Assembly: GCA_026391775.1 (NCBI GenBank) | Contig: JAPLDK010000074.1 | Span: 177,669-241,668 of the forward strand | Length of the DNA: 64,000 bases | Direction: 5' to 3' | Source of the DNA: Bacteroidota bacterium | GTDB taxonomy: Bacteria > Bacteroidota > Bacteroidia > Bacteroidales > FEN-979 | Shown here: in pieces, positions 51,002 to 60,765 of the stretch | How the letters are laid out: each line of letters begins with the position of its first letter | Numbering within the stretch: the first letter of the stretch is position 1 | Translations under genes and position numbers: made by a program | Notes under the pieces: generated by a model | Told to the model about the DNA's origin: nothing | The model's input: only the letters and a program-made list of their open reading frames with translations | Databases searched by the model: none

Positions 51002-53461
51002 TTATTTAATGAATAAAAGTTTCTTTGAGATTGAGGACCTTCCTGCAGTAAGGCGAACCAAATAATAAGCAGGGGCGAGGTTAAGACGGATCTTTGTAAC
51101 TCCTGGAGGGATAAGCTGTTCCAATACCCTTCTCCCCGCCATATCATAGATTCCCAACATTTCGCATCCCATGAAATCCTCCAATCCTTCCATCTTCAGA
51201 TCTCCCTTATCGGAATACATTCTGACATTATTCAAAGCAGCGGGCGTATGCGTTCCAGTTGTATTTTTAAAATGCAGGAAAAACCTCTCATTTTCAAGAG
51301 GCTGATGGCTTATAAAGACATAGGCTGGTTCTTCCCTCAGATTGACAGTCCGGACTTCAAGCCGGTCCTCCAGGTTAATGGCATCCTCATGCGAAAAAGT
51401 TTCAATACCGCTGAATTCAAATTTCAATGTATCTGCCTTGCCTCTTTTAATTCCCATGGGAATAACCCAGTTTCCAGGCATTGTATCTGCCTGGAAAATC
51501 GAGAACATGCCTGATTTCAGCAGGAAATATAGCTGGGGGGCGTCACGAAACCCCATGATTTTCATGACATTGAACAAGGAGTCAGTTGGGACTGGCATCT
51601 GCCTGGGGATATACAAAACGCTTTGATCGCAATAGGCGGCGCCCGAAAGAGAGATCAATAACTCCATCTTGTCAACTGCTTTATAAGCTTCCTGGCCGTT
51701 ATGGGTCCGCGAAGCAGCAGGGATAACAAGGGAAGGCAATGGCCCGGAGGCTTTTATGAAGAATCCCTGCATAGCCGGAATAATACCAGCAGGCAGGGTC
51801 CCGGTTAGACCGTTCCAGGTTTTATAATTTCCTGAAACCGGATCCCAAACCCAGATAGCATTCTGAACATTGGATTTATCCCAGTTGTGGATATCGGCAA
51901 TAAGGGCTGAGGTAAAAGGATTGCCTACCAGGTTAAAGCCTGCATAATCCCCTGAAGTGCATGTCACCGGCACATCCAGGTTTGAGTTGGTGATGGTCCC
52001 TGAAAAATTCTTTGTCACATCGGAAGCATAGGCCGTGAGATAACCTGATCCGGGCCTGAAGGTGCGGTCGTCGCCCGGCTGGAACCCAGTATTCCAGTTG
52101 CCTGTTTCGGTTTTTGAATTTACCCATCTGGCAGAAGGTTCGTCCCATCGGTAAAAATCCGTACTATGCTCCGGAGGGTCGGCCACGAATTCGGGTTGAA
52201 TATTCTGGGCTGCAACGGGAGATGAAATCAAATGATAGTTGGCATCATTTGCATTCAGGTATTTTGACATGAATTTTTCAACTTTAACTGTTCCGCTTCC
52301 ACTTACGGAACCATAGTGAATGAACGAACCCGGAGCAGCACCTGCACTGCCGGCTTTCAATTCAATGCCATCCGCAGAATTCAAAGTCAGGTTACCCTGT
52401 AAGGTTACCGCCCTGGCTTTAGGTATTATCAGACTGCAAGGGTTTTGGATGATGAGGTCCCCGTTGACCGTAAGGTCTCCCGGGCTAACGGTCTTCTCCC
52501 CCGAGTCGCTGATAATCAGATGACCGTAAGCTGCGGGATTTCCGACGTTCTGATTTCCCGCCCCTGAATATTCTATAGTTGAGGCTGGTGCGAAATCATA
52601 GTAATTGTTGGAAAAGCCTATAATTCCCCAGTCTCCTGATGTAAAGTTCAACTTGCCACCGTCATTGATAGTAGTAGTGTGACATGCCGAACCACTGTTT
52701 ATACAGATCACGAAAGCCGTATTCACAACACCTCCGTTGTTTACAGTACATGAGACAGTATAAATTGTGGAATTATTATCTGTGGTCAGATAAAGGATAC
52801 CTCCGACTGTAAGTGTTCCGTTAACGGTAATGGAGCCCCCGTAGCTTGAACCGTTTGAGGCATTTGGGCCGTCAATGCAAACATTTCCGGGAGTCCCTGC
52901 ATTCCCCGGGCAATTCAGCGTAAATCCAGGATTTATTATGAGGTGGAAATTAGAAGCGGATTTGTTGTTGAACAATGCAGTCCCATTGTATCTGAGGTTA
53001 ATATTCATTGCAACAGTCAGGGTGGTCGAAGCATTCAGGCCGGTGTTCTTTCTCATCCTCGATGCATCAAAAATTCCGCTGCCACTGATCAGGCAGGTGG
53101 TGCTTTCGATATTGAATGAAATCCCGTCATAAGTGGACCCGTTTCCGATGGACCCATTGCAGATGATATTCCCGTAAATGTCGACATACCTCTGGCTGCC
53201 GCCGGTGTTGGCATACAGTTTTCCTCCGGTTTCGACCACAAGGTTTGTACAGGATTTTGTCCCGCTGCTTGGAATTGTCACTGTATGGCCCGTTTTAATG
53301 GTAACCTGGTCGCTCTGCACAGGTACAATCCCACCAACCCAGGTGCTTGTGCTTGTCCATGAACCGGATTGTGCAGTAATGATATCTGCGGCTTCACCGT
53401 TGATGGAAGCCCAGGGCAGAAGCCAGCAGGCAAGCAGTCCCGAAAAGATCTTTCCCTTCAT
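51002..53461 (-). CDS. T9SS-type surface protein with G8-like N-terminal region
   Basis: An 819-residue exported protein (signal peptide about 1-25, ending INGEA). The mature N-terminus (ITAQSGSWTSTSTWVGGIVP, then DQVTIKTGHTVTIPSSG) is the G8-like/parallel beta-helix start found in many Bacteroidota surface proteins. Residues about 60-400 continue as a stack of short strands with repeated GxLxVxG. A central part (about 400-600) has the sequence YHLISSPVA and FNLVGNPFTSALIAD, a conserved block in large T9SS cargo. The C-terminal region (MLGIYDMAGRRVLEQLIPPG ... KKLLFIK) is a divergent T9SS signal. A surface adhesin or matrix role is inferred. The small PID-type gene follows. Confidence 0.8.
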   Translation of the reverse strand: MKGKIFSGLLACWLLPWASINGEAADIITAQSGSWTSTSTWVGGIVPVQSDQVTIKTGHTVTIPSSGTKSCTNLVVETGGKLYANTGGSQRYVDIYGNIICNGSIGNGSTYDGISFNIESTTCLISGSGIFDASRMRKNTGLNASTTLTVAMNINLRYNGTALFNNKSASNFHLIINPGFTLNCPGNAGTPGNVCIDGPNASNGSSYGGSITVNGTLTVGGILYLTTDNNSTIYTVSCTVNNGGVVNTAFVICINSGSACHTTTINDGGKLNFTSGDWGIIGFSNNYYDFAPASTIEYSGAGNQNVGNPAAYGHLIISDSGEKTVSPGDLTVNGDLIIQNPCSLIIPKARAVTLQGNLTLNSADGIELKAGSAGAAPGSFIHYGSVSGSGTVKVEKFMSKYLNANDANYHLISSPVAAQNIQPEFVADPPEHSTDFYRWDEPSARWVNSKTETGNWNTGFQPGDDRTFRPGSGYLTAYASDVTKNFSGTITNSNLDVPVTCTSGDYAGFNLVGNPFTSALIADIHNWDKSNVQNAIWVWDPVSGNYKTWNGLTGTLPAGIIPAMQGFFIKASGPLPSLVIPAASRTHNGQEAYKAVDKMELLISLSGAAYCDQSVLYIPRQMPVPTDSLFNVMKIMGFRDAPQLYFLLKSGMFSIFQADTMPGNWVIPMGIKRGKADTLKFEFSGIETFSHEDAINLEDRLEVRTVNLREEPAYVFISHQPLENERFFLHFKNTTGTHTPAALNNVRMYSDKGDLKMEGLEDFMGCEMLGIYDMAGRRVLEQLIPPGVTKIRLNLAPAYYLVRLTAGRSSISKKLLFIK

Positions 53462-53525
53462 AAGTGTTTTTATACTTAATCCGGGTAGGAGAAAAAAGTG
53501 ATAGGATCAAGGAAGAAAAAATACC

Positions 53526-54821
53526 CTACTTTTTATGTGCAGGTTTGCGGTAATAGATCTTCCCTTTGGAATTTTTTGAATATTTTGAATGTTTAACGGT
53601 ATGAGGAGGGGCTGGAGTAGCTCTTTTGCCATTGATATATTTTGCAATGAAGGCATCCGCAATTTCTCTTGATGTGTGGAGTTCGGTCATCAGTTTTTTA
53701 GCCTCGATAAGATTGGTAAAAGAACCGATGGTGTAACGGTACCAGCCACCGGAAAATTCTTTCGAGACAGTCTGGCTGAGCTTGAATTTTTCTTTAATCT
53801 GATTTCCGCTATAAGTGTTCTCTTTAAAAGCGAAGACCTGCACCCTGTATGAGATGCCTTTAATGGGAACAGTCATGATATTGGTATATTCCATCACATC
53901 CTCCTGAGATGGCGTAGTGTCAGGTACCAGGATGAGTTGTTTAGGCTGAAGGGTGTCTTTTGAAACCGGAGGTGGTGGCAGCTTCAAATATGAGGCCTGT
54001 TCTTTTGCCGCTTGCTCCTTTTGTTTTTCCGCTGCTATCTCTGCTGCCAGAAGAGGCTGGGGAGGAGGGGGACCGATCTGTTTCTGAGGTGAAGCTGTAC
54101 TCAGTTTATTACCTGAACGTTTATTGAAGTTATAGGTAATGTTGAAGGCTAAAAGGCTGTATGAATCATACGGAAATCCACCAACTGTGGCATCAAGTCT
54201 GTCAATGGCCAAACCTCTGACAGTCCATTCCAGCCCGAGGTTTAATTTATCCTTGATGCTGAAATAAGCACCAAGACCGGCAGGAATTACAAAATGTGGA
54301 TTAATGGTTTCCCAGCTCCCATCGGTTCCGATAATTGCATTGGTAGTAATGTCTCTTTTCTTCGTGATCCAGTTCACCGCGCCCGCGCCAATTGTTCCAT
54401 AAACAAAGAAAAACCGTTTTGGATTATACCTTAGGATAAGATTGGAGAAGTTAATAGTTGTATTCAGGTTAAGTTCAAAAAGAGTGCTTTCAAAATACTG
54501 GTTACAGGGGCTCCCGTCCTTATATTTTAACTTTTCACCGGCTAACTGACCGAAAAGAAACTGACCCCTCAGCATGAATACATGGCCTAACTGACGGTTC
54601 AGAGAAAAGGTCCCTGCATAGCGTATCTCGTTGATAGGGCTGGTTGCTGGCAGGAAATTATATTCTTTCAGGTCGCCGAAAAAAATATTTGGCCCCCCGC
54701 TGATGCTGACTGACCAGTTGCTGAAAAACCGGTTGCCAAGGGTTCCGTTTGTCTGGGAATCCACCCTGGAGCCAAGTAACAGCAAGATAAGGAGGATTAG
54801 TAATGGGGTTGATTTATGCAT
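53526..54821 (-). CDS. Outer-membrane beta-barrel protein fused to SPOR domain
   Basis: A 431-residue protein: signal peptide about 1-23 (ending RVDSQ), then an outer-membrane beta-barrel (about 30-230; alternating strands such as FFSNWSVSISGGPNIFFGDL, closing YSLLAFNITYNF). A Pro/Ala/Gln-rich linker (about 235-305, PPPPQPLLAAEIAAEKQKEQ) leads to a SPOR domain (about 325-395, YRVQVFAFKEN ... YTIGSFTNLIEAKKLM). The Lys/His-rich tail ends RKPAHKK. SPOR domains bind denuded septal peptidoglycan, so the barrel may be held at the division site or anchored to the wall. A TPR protein and a porin-like barrel lie upstream on the same strand. Confidence 0.83.
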   Translation of the reverse strand: MHKSTPLLILLILLLLGSRVDSQTNGTLGNRFFSNWSVSISGGPNIFFGDLKEYNFLPATSPINEIRYAGTFSLNRQLGHVFMLRGQFLFGQLAGEKLKYKDGSPCNQYFESTLFELNLNTTINFSNLILRYNPKRFFFVYGTIGAGAVNWITKKRDITTNAIIGTDGSWETINPHFVIPAGLGAYFSIKDKLNLGLEWTVRGLAIDRLDATVGGFPYDSYSLLAFNITYNFNKRSGNKLSTASPQKQIGPPPPQPLLAAEIAAEKQKEQAAKEQASYLKLPPPPVSKDTLQPKQLILVPDTTPSQEDVMEYTNIMTVPIKGISYRVQVFAFKENTYSGNQIKEKFKLSQTVSKEFSGGWYRYTIGSFTNLIEAKKLMTELHTSREIADAFIAKYINGKRATPAPPHTVKHSKYSKNSKGKIYYRKPAHKK

Positions 54822-54913
54822 GCAGAATCCGATAGATTATGATCTGGGGTAAAGATACATGCATAAGAAAGGAGAAAAATAGCTGTTTCAAGAACTTTAT
54901 TAACAGCCCATTG

Positions 54914-56020
54914 TTACTTCTTCAACTGAAGTGCCCGTGTAAAATCGCCCACTGAATTTGCATAGTCTCCCGTGGCTTTCAGGGCAAAACCACGGTAATA
55001 ATAGCCATCAGAAAAATCGGGTTTGAGTTGTACGGCAGTTGTAAAATCCGAGACAGAATGTTTATAATCCAGGATTTTCAGGTAAACAAGCCCGCGGTTG
55101 CACCAGGCATCAATGCCCTGCTGGTTTTTCCGGATTGCGGTCGACAGGTCTGACAATGCTTTTCCGTATTTCTCCATATAGGCGTAAAGGCATCCCCGGT
55201 TGTTATACCCCATATAAGAACGATACTCGCCCAAAAGAAGGTTATACGATTTCATGGCCTGTACATTGTCGCCTGCCAGGCGGTACAGGTATCCGAGATC
55301 AAGCAGTATCAGGCTATCGTCGGCAGGTTTGAGGTCGTGGACCTTGACCAGCATGTCGATGGATTTCTTGTACCGTCCCAGGTTATAGCTGTATGTGCCA
55401 TAGTTGTAATAGGCTTCCAGGAATTTATCTTCACGGGTACAGAAGCCATATAGGGCATCTATAAGAAGTGTATCGGTAGGCTTGTTTAAAACCTGGTTTG
55501 TTCCCAGTATATACGAGATAAAAACCCTTTCCTTGGTAAATTCTGCATTGTTCCAGTATTCAGGTTTCATTAATTCCTGCCCAGGAACATTAAGGGTTGT
55601 GCCGCATATGCTCAGGATGCTATCTTTCATGTGAAGCTGCATGTATGAGAGTGCGATGAAGAAGTTGCACATATTGCGATTGATGTTGGTATCCTGCCTG
55701 GCGATCTTAAAATCCCGTATGGATTCAACATACATTCCCTGTTTCAGAAGGCTGATGCCGCGGTAAAAATGAATGGCACTTTTGGCATTGCTCTTGGGGA
55801 AAAGGTCCTCCTTGTATTTGTCGGCAAGTGTTGAAAAATCTGTTTTATAGTCCAGGACGCACAGCTCCCTAAGGGGAGGTATCTGATCTTTTCCCTGCTT
55901 GTTTTTAGGGTTGTCCTTTGTGCTATCCTTTGCCTTGACAGGAGCTTGTTTCTGGGCGCCGCAAAACAGTGGTATCACAATGATAATCAGCACGACTGCA
56001 ATAGAAAGACATTTTTTCAT
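54914..56020 (-). CDS. Exported TPR protein
   Basis: The ATG at 56020 gives a 368-residue protein with signal peptide MKKCLSIAVVLIIIVIPLFC; this may be a lipobox (LFCG), so it could be a lipoprotein. A Lys-rich stretch follows. The body has TPR-like helix pairs: clear TPRs at about 195-365 (AYYNYGTYSYNLGRYKKSID; GYNNRGCLYAYMEKYGKALS; GYYYRGFALKATGDYANSVG), with less regular ones before. TPRs mediate protein-protein binding. Its location between a SPOR-barrel and a porin-like barrel suggests an envelope-complex role. Partners are not known. Confidence 0.8.
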   Translation of the reverse strand: MKKCLSIAVVLIIIVIPLFCGAQKQAPVKAKDSTKDNPKNKQGKDQIPPLRELCVLDYKTDFSTLADKYKEDLFPKSNAKSAIHFYRGISLLKQGMYVESIRDFKIARQDTNINRNMCNFFIALSYMQLHMKDSILSICGTTLNVPGQELMKPEYWNNAEFTKERVFISYILGTNQVLNKPTDTLLIDALYGFCTREDKFLEAYYNYGTYSYNLGRYKKSIDMLVKVHDLKPADDSLILLDLGYLYRLAGDNVQAMKSYNLLLGEYRSYMGYNNRGCLYAYMEKYGKALSDLSTAIRKNQQGIDAWCNRGLVYLKILDYKHSVSDFTTAVQLKPDFSDGYYYRGFALKATGDYANSVGDFTRALQLKK

Positions 56021-56099
56021 AGAGGGCAAATATAGATGCTTTTAAGAGAAAAAAAACCAGCCCATCTTTCAAGATATCATCGGATTATTAACAATGATC

Positions 56100-57470
56100 T
56101 CAGGGTTTTAGGATTGAAGATCTCTTATTCCGGGGATAAAAGATGGGGGTCCATTCCACTTCAATATATGCAGAAGTAACCGGTGAACCCGCGGTGAAAT
56201 TCCAGCCGTTATAGTTTATCATTCCCTTTCCGGGAAATAACATCTGGTAGTCCAGGCTGATTTCAAGGGAAGGAACAGGTGTATAAGAAAACAGCACTTC
56301 AACCTGGTGCATAAAACTTTCAGGGACTTTCACGATCATAATCTTATTACTGTCGGGGACGTATTCACGAATGTATGGATGGGGAATGCTGAACCAATGA
56401 TAGGAAGCTTCGATTGAAAAATTATGCAGTATGTCAAAGGTCGCCACGAAATAGAGGTTGTTGAGACCGGGATTCAGGTTGGTCCTGTAAGAACTGTTGA
56501 ATATTCCCGAATTTCCGAATGAACGGTTCATATTTCCGTAAAGAAGGCTGAACCCGTGAATCACCTTTTTCCATTCTGCAGAATCGGCAAGATTATCGCC
56601 GCTCATATGTTCAAAGGCCTGCATAAGGCACAGCCATTCTGTTGGCTGGTAGCTCACATAGGCTGCATAATACCCTGAACTCAGCCTGCGACCATCGTTG
56701 ATGTTCCCGAACTGGTAAAATCCTGCCAGGTTGAAATTCCAGTCATCAGTCGAGAGCCAGGCGCTTCCTCCAAAAGTATTCCGGCCATAAAGTGTTTTAG
56801 GGTCCAGGCCATTATCGTCGGCATTGAAAATATTCATAAATGTCAGATTCAGTTGTTCATCTAACAGCCTTTTATGCATGTAGAGATAAGTAAGGTAACG
56901 ATAGTTGTTAACATTAGGATCGGTGTTGAAAGGGGCTGCTTTAAAACGGTTGGCAGCAAAACCAAGGTCAGCCATCGCACTGGTATCAGGATCAAAGTAA
57001 TGAACGATGATCGCATTATGGCTTGTTACCAGGCCACTCCAGTCTCGGGCCTCAAAAAAACGCTGGTCATCGTATTCAATTTCTATTCTCCCGGCCTGAA
57101 GTGAGAAGCTCTTAGAGATAATGTACCTCACCCAGGCCTGATTAAATGTAAAATTCAGCGTTCCGGGGGTTTTCACCGAAAACAGGTTTGTTCCTTTAGT
57201 ATAGGAAGCGTACAGAGATACGAAAGCATTCCACCGTCGGCCGTTATATGCTAGGTCAAGTTCGGCAGTGCCTAAAACACTCAGTAGTTTGTTATTCAGG
57301 GAATCGGAGACTGTTCTGCGGAGGTTAAGATAATTAAGCCTTGTGTCAAGATCACCCGATATAATAAACTGGGCTTCCGCCAGTACAGGGAGAAATGCCA
57401 TCCACAGTATAATTACAACCTTAAAATAAATGAAGTGGCAATTTTTTTTATGTAGCCTTAGATAATTCAT
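56100..57470 (-). CDS. Alginate-export-type outer-membrane porin
   Basis: The ATG at 57470 is chosen (MNYLRLHKKNCHFIYFKVV, then signal ending AEAQF); the frame also stays open 35 codons upstream, but those codons lie over the promoter. The 456-residue protein is a beta-barrel of the alginate export family (AlgE-like). Landmarks include LQAGRIEIEYDDQRFFEARD, typical of these porins, and a run of amphipathic strands to the C-terminus. In Bacteroidota this family is a general porin, and the transported substrate is unknown. It is divergent from the DUF2723 gene. Confidence 0.82.
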   Translation of the reverse strand: MNYLRLHKKNCHFIYFKVVIILWMAFLPVLAEAQFIISGDLDTRLNYLNLRRTVSDSLNNKLLSVLGTAELDLAYNGRRWNAFVSLYASYTKGTNLFSVKTPGTLNFTFNQAWVRYIISKSFSLQAGRIEIEYDDQRFFEARDWSGLVTSHNAIIVHYFDPDTSAMADLGFAANRFKAAPFNTDPNVNNYRYLTYLYMHKRLLDEQLNLTFMNIFNADDNGLDPKTLYGRNTFGGSAWLSTDDWNFNLAGFYQFGNINDGRRLSSGYYAAYVSYQPTEWLCLMQAFEHMSGDNLADSAEWKKVIHGFSLLYGNMNRSFGNSGIFNSSYRTNLNPGLNNLYFVATFDILHNFSIEASYHWFSIPHPYIREYVPDSNKIMIVKVPESFMHQVEVLFSYTPVPSLEISLDYQMLFPGKGMINYNGWNFTAGSPVTSAYIEVEWTPIFYPRNKRSSILKP

Positions 57471-57485
57471 TTTGAGCAATGCGGG

Positions 57486-57493
57486 CAAAAATA
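57486..57493 (-). promoter_or_regulatory. Predicted -7 element of the porin gene
   Basis: TATTTTTG on the minus strand, 15 nt before the ATG at 57470. The -33 element is poor. The divergent DUF2723 promoter lies about 40-70 bp away. Confidence 0.4.
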
Positions 57494-57535
57494 GGATATT
57501 TGGTATAAAGTACTTATTAATATCGCATATTAATC

Positions 57536-57566
57536 TCTGGCTATCAGCTGTCTTTTTGTACTTTTG
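57536..57566 (+). promoter_or_regulatory. Predicted promoter of the DUF2723 gene
   Basis: TCTG (57536-57539) and TACTTTTG (57559-57566) are 19 bp apart, one mismatch from TTTG-N19-TAnnTTTG. The -7 box ends 41 nt before the ATG. Confidence 0.55.
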
Positions 57567-57607
57567 CCCGGTCATTCCAAAAATTCATTAAAAACATCAG
57601 TTGTTTT

Positions 57608-60600
57608 ATGAACCAGTACCGAAAGCTTAATACAATTGCCGGATGGGTGGTATTTGTCATTGCCGCTATTGTTTATATTAAAACTGTAGAGCCCACAGTA
57701 AGCTGGTGGGATCCGGGCGAACATATTGCCACATCCTACAAACTTCAGATCGGGCATCCTCCGGGGGCGCCCACTTTCCAGCTTACCGCCCGTTTCCTTT
57801 CACTTTTTGCTTTTGGAGATACCAGCAAGGTTGCTTTGATGATCAACATGATTTCGGTGCTCAGCAGCGCTTTCGTGATACTTTTTCTTTTCTGGATCAT
57901 CACTATGATCGCGAAAAAGCTTGTCCTTCAGAAGGGAGAGGAAATGACCAATGAAAAAATGTGGACTATACTTGCTGCAGGGTTTGTCGGGGCAATGACC
58001 TTCACATTCACCGACTCATTCTGGTTTTCGGCGGTCGAAGCAAACGTATTTGCGATGTCGTATTTCTGCACTTCGGTAGTGATATGGGCCATATTTAAAT
58101 GGGATGAGGTGGCTGATGACAAACACCATTACCGATGGCTCATATTCATTTCATTCATGATCGGGCTTTCCATCGGTGTTCACCTGCTTAACCTGCTTAC
58201 CATCCCAGCACTTTCCATGGTGTATTATTTCAGAAAATATCACCCGACAAAATGGGGCATTGCTATAGCCATGGGTATTTCATTTGTGCTTGTTGCCGCG
58301 ATGATGTATTTCGTGATCCCATGGATCCCCAAGTTCGCAAGTTATTTCGAGCTTGCATTTGTGAATGGTTTCGGGATGCCATTCAATTCCGGTACCATCA
58401 TTTATTTCCTGCTGTTCTTAGGCCTTCTTATCTGGGGATTATGGTATACCAGGAAAAAAGGGAAAACCATTGCAAACACTATATTGCTTTCCCTTTCATT
58501 TTTACTCATCGGTTATTCTTCTTTTATTTCCTTGGTTATTCGCGCCAATGCCGACACACCCATCAACGAAAACAAACCCAAGGATGCCCTGACGCTTGTA
58601 TCCTTCCTGAACCGTGAGCAATATGGAACCTGGCCCTTCCTTTACGGGCAATATTATACAGCTCCCGTTGTATCGTATGACGATGGCAGCCCGATTTATA
58701 AGAAAAATACAACTACCGGTAAGTATGAGGTGATCGACGACCGTAAAGGTACGATACCCGTTTTCGATCCCAGGTTCACCACCATTTTACCGCGTATGTA
58801 TTGTACGAACCAGGAAAGGCCCGGAAGCTCGGATTTCTTCAAAAACTGGGGAGGTCCCGGTGTCCCTATCGAAGTCACCGGACAGGACGGCAAGACCCAG
58901 ACCGTCAACAAGCCGACCTTCGCTGAAAACCTGAAGTTCATGTTCTCTTACCAGCTTAACTGGATGTACCTTCGTTATTTTCTTTGGAATTTCTCAGGAA
59001 GGCAGGATGATATCCAGAGCTTCGGGAGCATAAAGAACGGGAACTGGATCACCGGTATTCCCTTTATTGACAAATTTCATATCGGGAATTCATTGACCGG
59101 CCTTCCCGACAGCGTAAAGGCAAGGGCTTCGCATAAATACTTCATGCTGCCTCTGATACTAGGGCTTATCGGGTTCTTCTTCCAGTTGAAAAAGGATTAT
59201 AGGAATACCATAGTGGTTATTCTGCTTTTCTTCATGACAGGCCTGGCAATTACCCTGTTTCTGAATCAAAAGCCATTTGAGCCCAGGGAAAGGGATTATT
59301 CATACGCAGGATCATTCATGGCATTTTCGATCTGGATCGGCATCGGCGTTATAGCTCTGGTTGATTTCCTGCAAAGGAAAACAAAACTCAAGGGCCTTCT
59401 CCCTGTTATTTTGGTTACTGTGTTTACAACACTGCTTTTACCGGTGATCCTTGCCCAGCAGAACTGGAAGGACCACGACAGGAGCGGCAAGTACTCAGCC
59501 AGGGATTTAGCAGCAAACTACCTGAACTCATGTGATAAAAACGCGGTGCTGATAACCAATGGGGATAATGACACCTTTCCCCTATGGTATAACCAGGAAG
59601 TTGAAGGTATTCGAACAGACGTTCGCATTATTAACAGGGAACTTGCTTCGGGTTCATGGTACATCGAGCAGTTGTATCAAAAGATGTACGATTCGGATCC
59701 TGTGCCCTTAAGTATTCCGATGGAGAAGTATCAGCCAGGAACTAATGACGCCATCATGTTTTATGACATCGGGTTCAAAGGGTATGTGGAGTTGAGGGAC
59801 TTTATTGATTTCATCAAGAGCAGTGATCCCCAAACGTTTTTAACTGTTCAAAGCGGTGAAAAGATCAAGTTCTTCCCTGCCAAGAAAATCAAGATCACAG
59901 TCAACAAGGAGAACTGCCTGAAATACGGCATCGTTCCTGATTATTTCAAGGATAAAATGGTGGATTCGATTACGTTTAACATCAAATCGAATCTGCTGTA
60001 CAAGAATGATATAATGACACTGGATCTGATTGCCAGCTGTGACTGGAAACGGCCGGTTTATTTTGCAGCACCGAATTCGGTCCGCAATTTCCTCGATATT
60101 GAACAATATTGTTACATGGAAGGCTGGATATATAAGTTCATGCCTGTTAAACCCGACTCGGGCAATTACATTTCTTCGCTTGGAAGCATTGATGCAATAG
60201 GTTCCTATAAAATCGCCATGAACAAATGCAAATGGGGCAATCTCGATGATCCGAAAGTTTATGTCGATCCGGAGAGCTATAATAATGCAATGAGACCCAA
60301 AATGGATGCCCTTTTTGTAGGTCAGATGCTGCTTGAAAAGGGAATGAAAAAGGAGTGCAAGGCATTGGTAGACCAATACCTTACAAAATTTCCAGATCCT
60401 AAATTTGTCTATGATATGTACAACCTGCCATTTGTCGAAATGTATTATAAAATAGGGGATACTGCATCAGCCGTAAAACTAAGCAGCAGAATTGCAGATA
60501 TTATGGGGCAAAACCTTGATTATTACTCCTCCTTCTCAGCTGATGATAAAGCTGTGTTCAATGATGAAATACAGACTGCGGTTGAGGTCCTGAACAGGCT

Positions 60601-60685
60601 CAAAGCTGCCTCGGATCAGTACAAACAGCAGAAGCTCAGCACAAAAATAAGTACACTTATTAAACAAAAGAATCCGGGAATTTAA
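57608..60685 (+). CDS. DUF2723 membrane protein (TMEM260-like glycosyltransferase family)
   Basis: A 1025-residue integral membrane protein. About ten or more TM helices occupy residues 10-300 and 505-620. The first loop carries EPTVSWWDPGEHIATSYKLQ, where the D-P-G-E pair takes the place of the catalytic acidic residues of GT-C glycosyltransferases. The rest of the loop (IGHPPGAPTFQLTARFLSLF) is also conserved. Residues 630-1025 are a soluble part with NCDKNAVLITNGDNDTFPLW-like sequence and a helical, TPR-like end. The human member TMEM260 is a protein O-mannosyltransferase; the bacterial function is inferred from that. It is followed by a strong hairpin at 60708-60743. Confidence 0.87.
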   Translation: MNQYRKLNTIAGWVVFVIAAIVYIKTVEPTVSWWDPGEHIATSYKLQIGHPPGAPTFQLTARFLSLFAFGDTSKVALMINMISVLSSAFVILFLFWIITMIAKKLVLQKGEEMTNEKMWTILAAGFVGAMTFTFTDSFWFSAVEANVFAMSYFCTSVVIWAIFKWDEVADDKHHYRWLIFISFMIGLSIGVHLLNLLTIPALSMVYYFRKYHPTKWGIAIAMGISFVLVAAMMYFVIPWIPKFASYFELAFVNGFGMPFNSGTIIYFLLFLGLLIWGLWYTRKKGKTIANTILLSLSFLLIGYSSFISLVIRANADTPINENKPKDALTLVSFLNREQYGTWPFLYGQYYTAPVVSYDDGSPIYKKNTTTGKYEVIDDRKGTIPVFDPRFTTILPRMYCTNQERPGSSDFFKNWGGPGVPIEVTGQDGKTQTVNKPTFAENLKFMFSYQLNWMYLRYFLWNFSGRQDDIQSFGSIKNGNWITGIPFIDKFHIGNSLTGLPDSVKARASHKYFMLPLILGLIGFFFQLKKDYRNTIVVILLFFMTGLAITLFLNQKPFEPRERDYSYAGSFMAFSIWIGIGVIALVDFLQRKTKLKGLLPVILVTVFTTLLLPVILAQQNWKDHDRSGKYSARDLAANYLNSCDKNAVLITNGDNDTFPLWYNQEVEGIRTDVRIINRELASGSWYIEQLYQKMYDSDPVPLSIPMEKYQPGTNDAIMFYDIGFKGYVELRDFIDFIKSSDPQTFLTVQSGEKIKFFPAKKIKITVNKENCLKYGIVPDYFKDKMVDSITFNIKSNLLYKNDIMTLDLIASCDWKRPVYFAAPNSVRNFLDIEQYCYMEGWIYKFMPVKPDSGNYISSLGSIDAIGSYKIAMNKCKWGNLDDPKVYVDPESYNNAMRPKMDALFVGQMLLEKGMKKECKALVDQYLTKFPDPKFVYDMYNLPFVEMYYKIGDTASAVKLSSRIADIMGQNLDYYSSFSADDKAVFNDEIQTAVEVLNRLKAASDQYKQQKLSTKISTLIKQKNPGI

Positions 60686-60707
60686 TATCTTAGCTTGCCC
60701 GGAGGGG

Positions 60708-60743
60708 CCTGCCAGGAAATGCAAATTCTTATTTCCCGGCAGG
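60708..60743 (+). terminator. Hairpin terminator after the DUF2723 gene
   Basis: The arms CCTGCCAGGAAAT (60708-60720) and ATTTCCCGGCAGG (60731-60743) pair over 12 of 13 positions, with a 10-nt loop. TCTTTGATTTT follows, a loose T-rich tract. It starts 22 nt after the stop at 60685 and separates the gene from the kinase at 60766. Confidence 0.65.
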
Positions 60744-60765
60744 TCTTTGATTTTAAATTTGTTTT

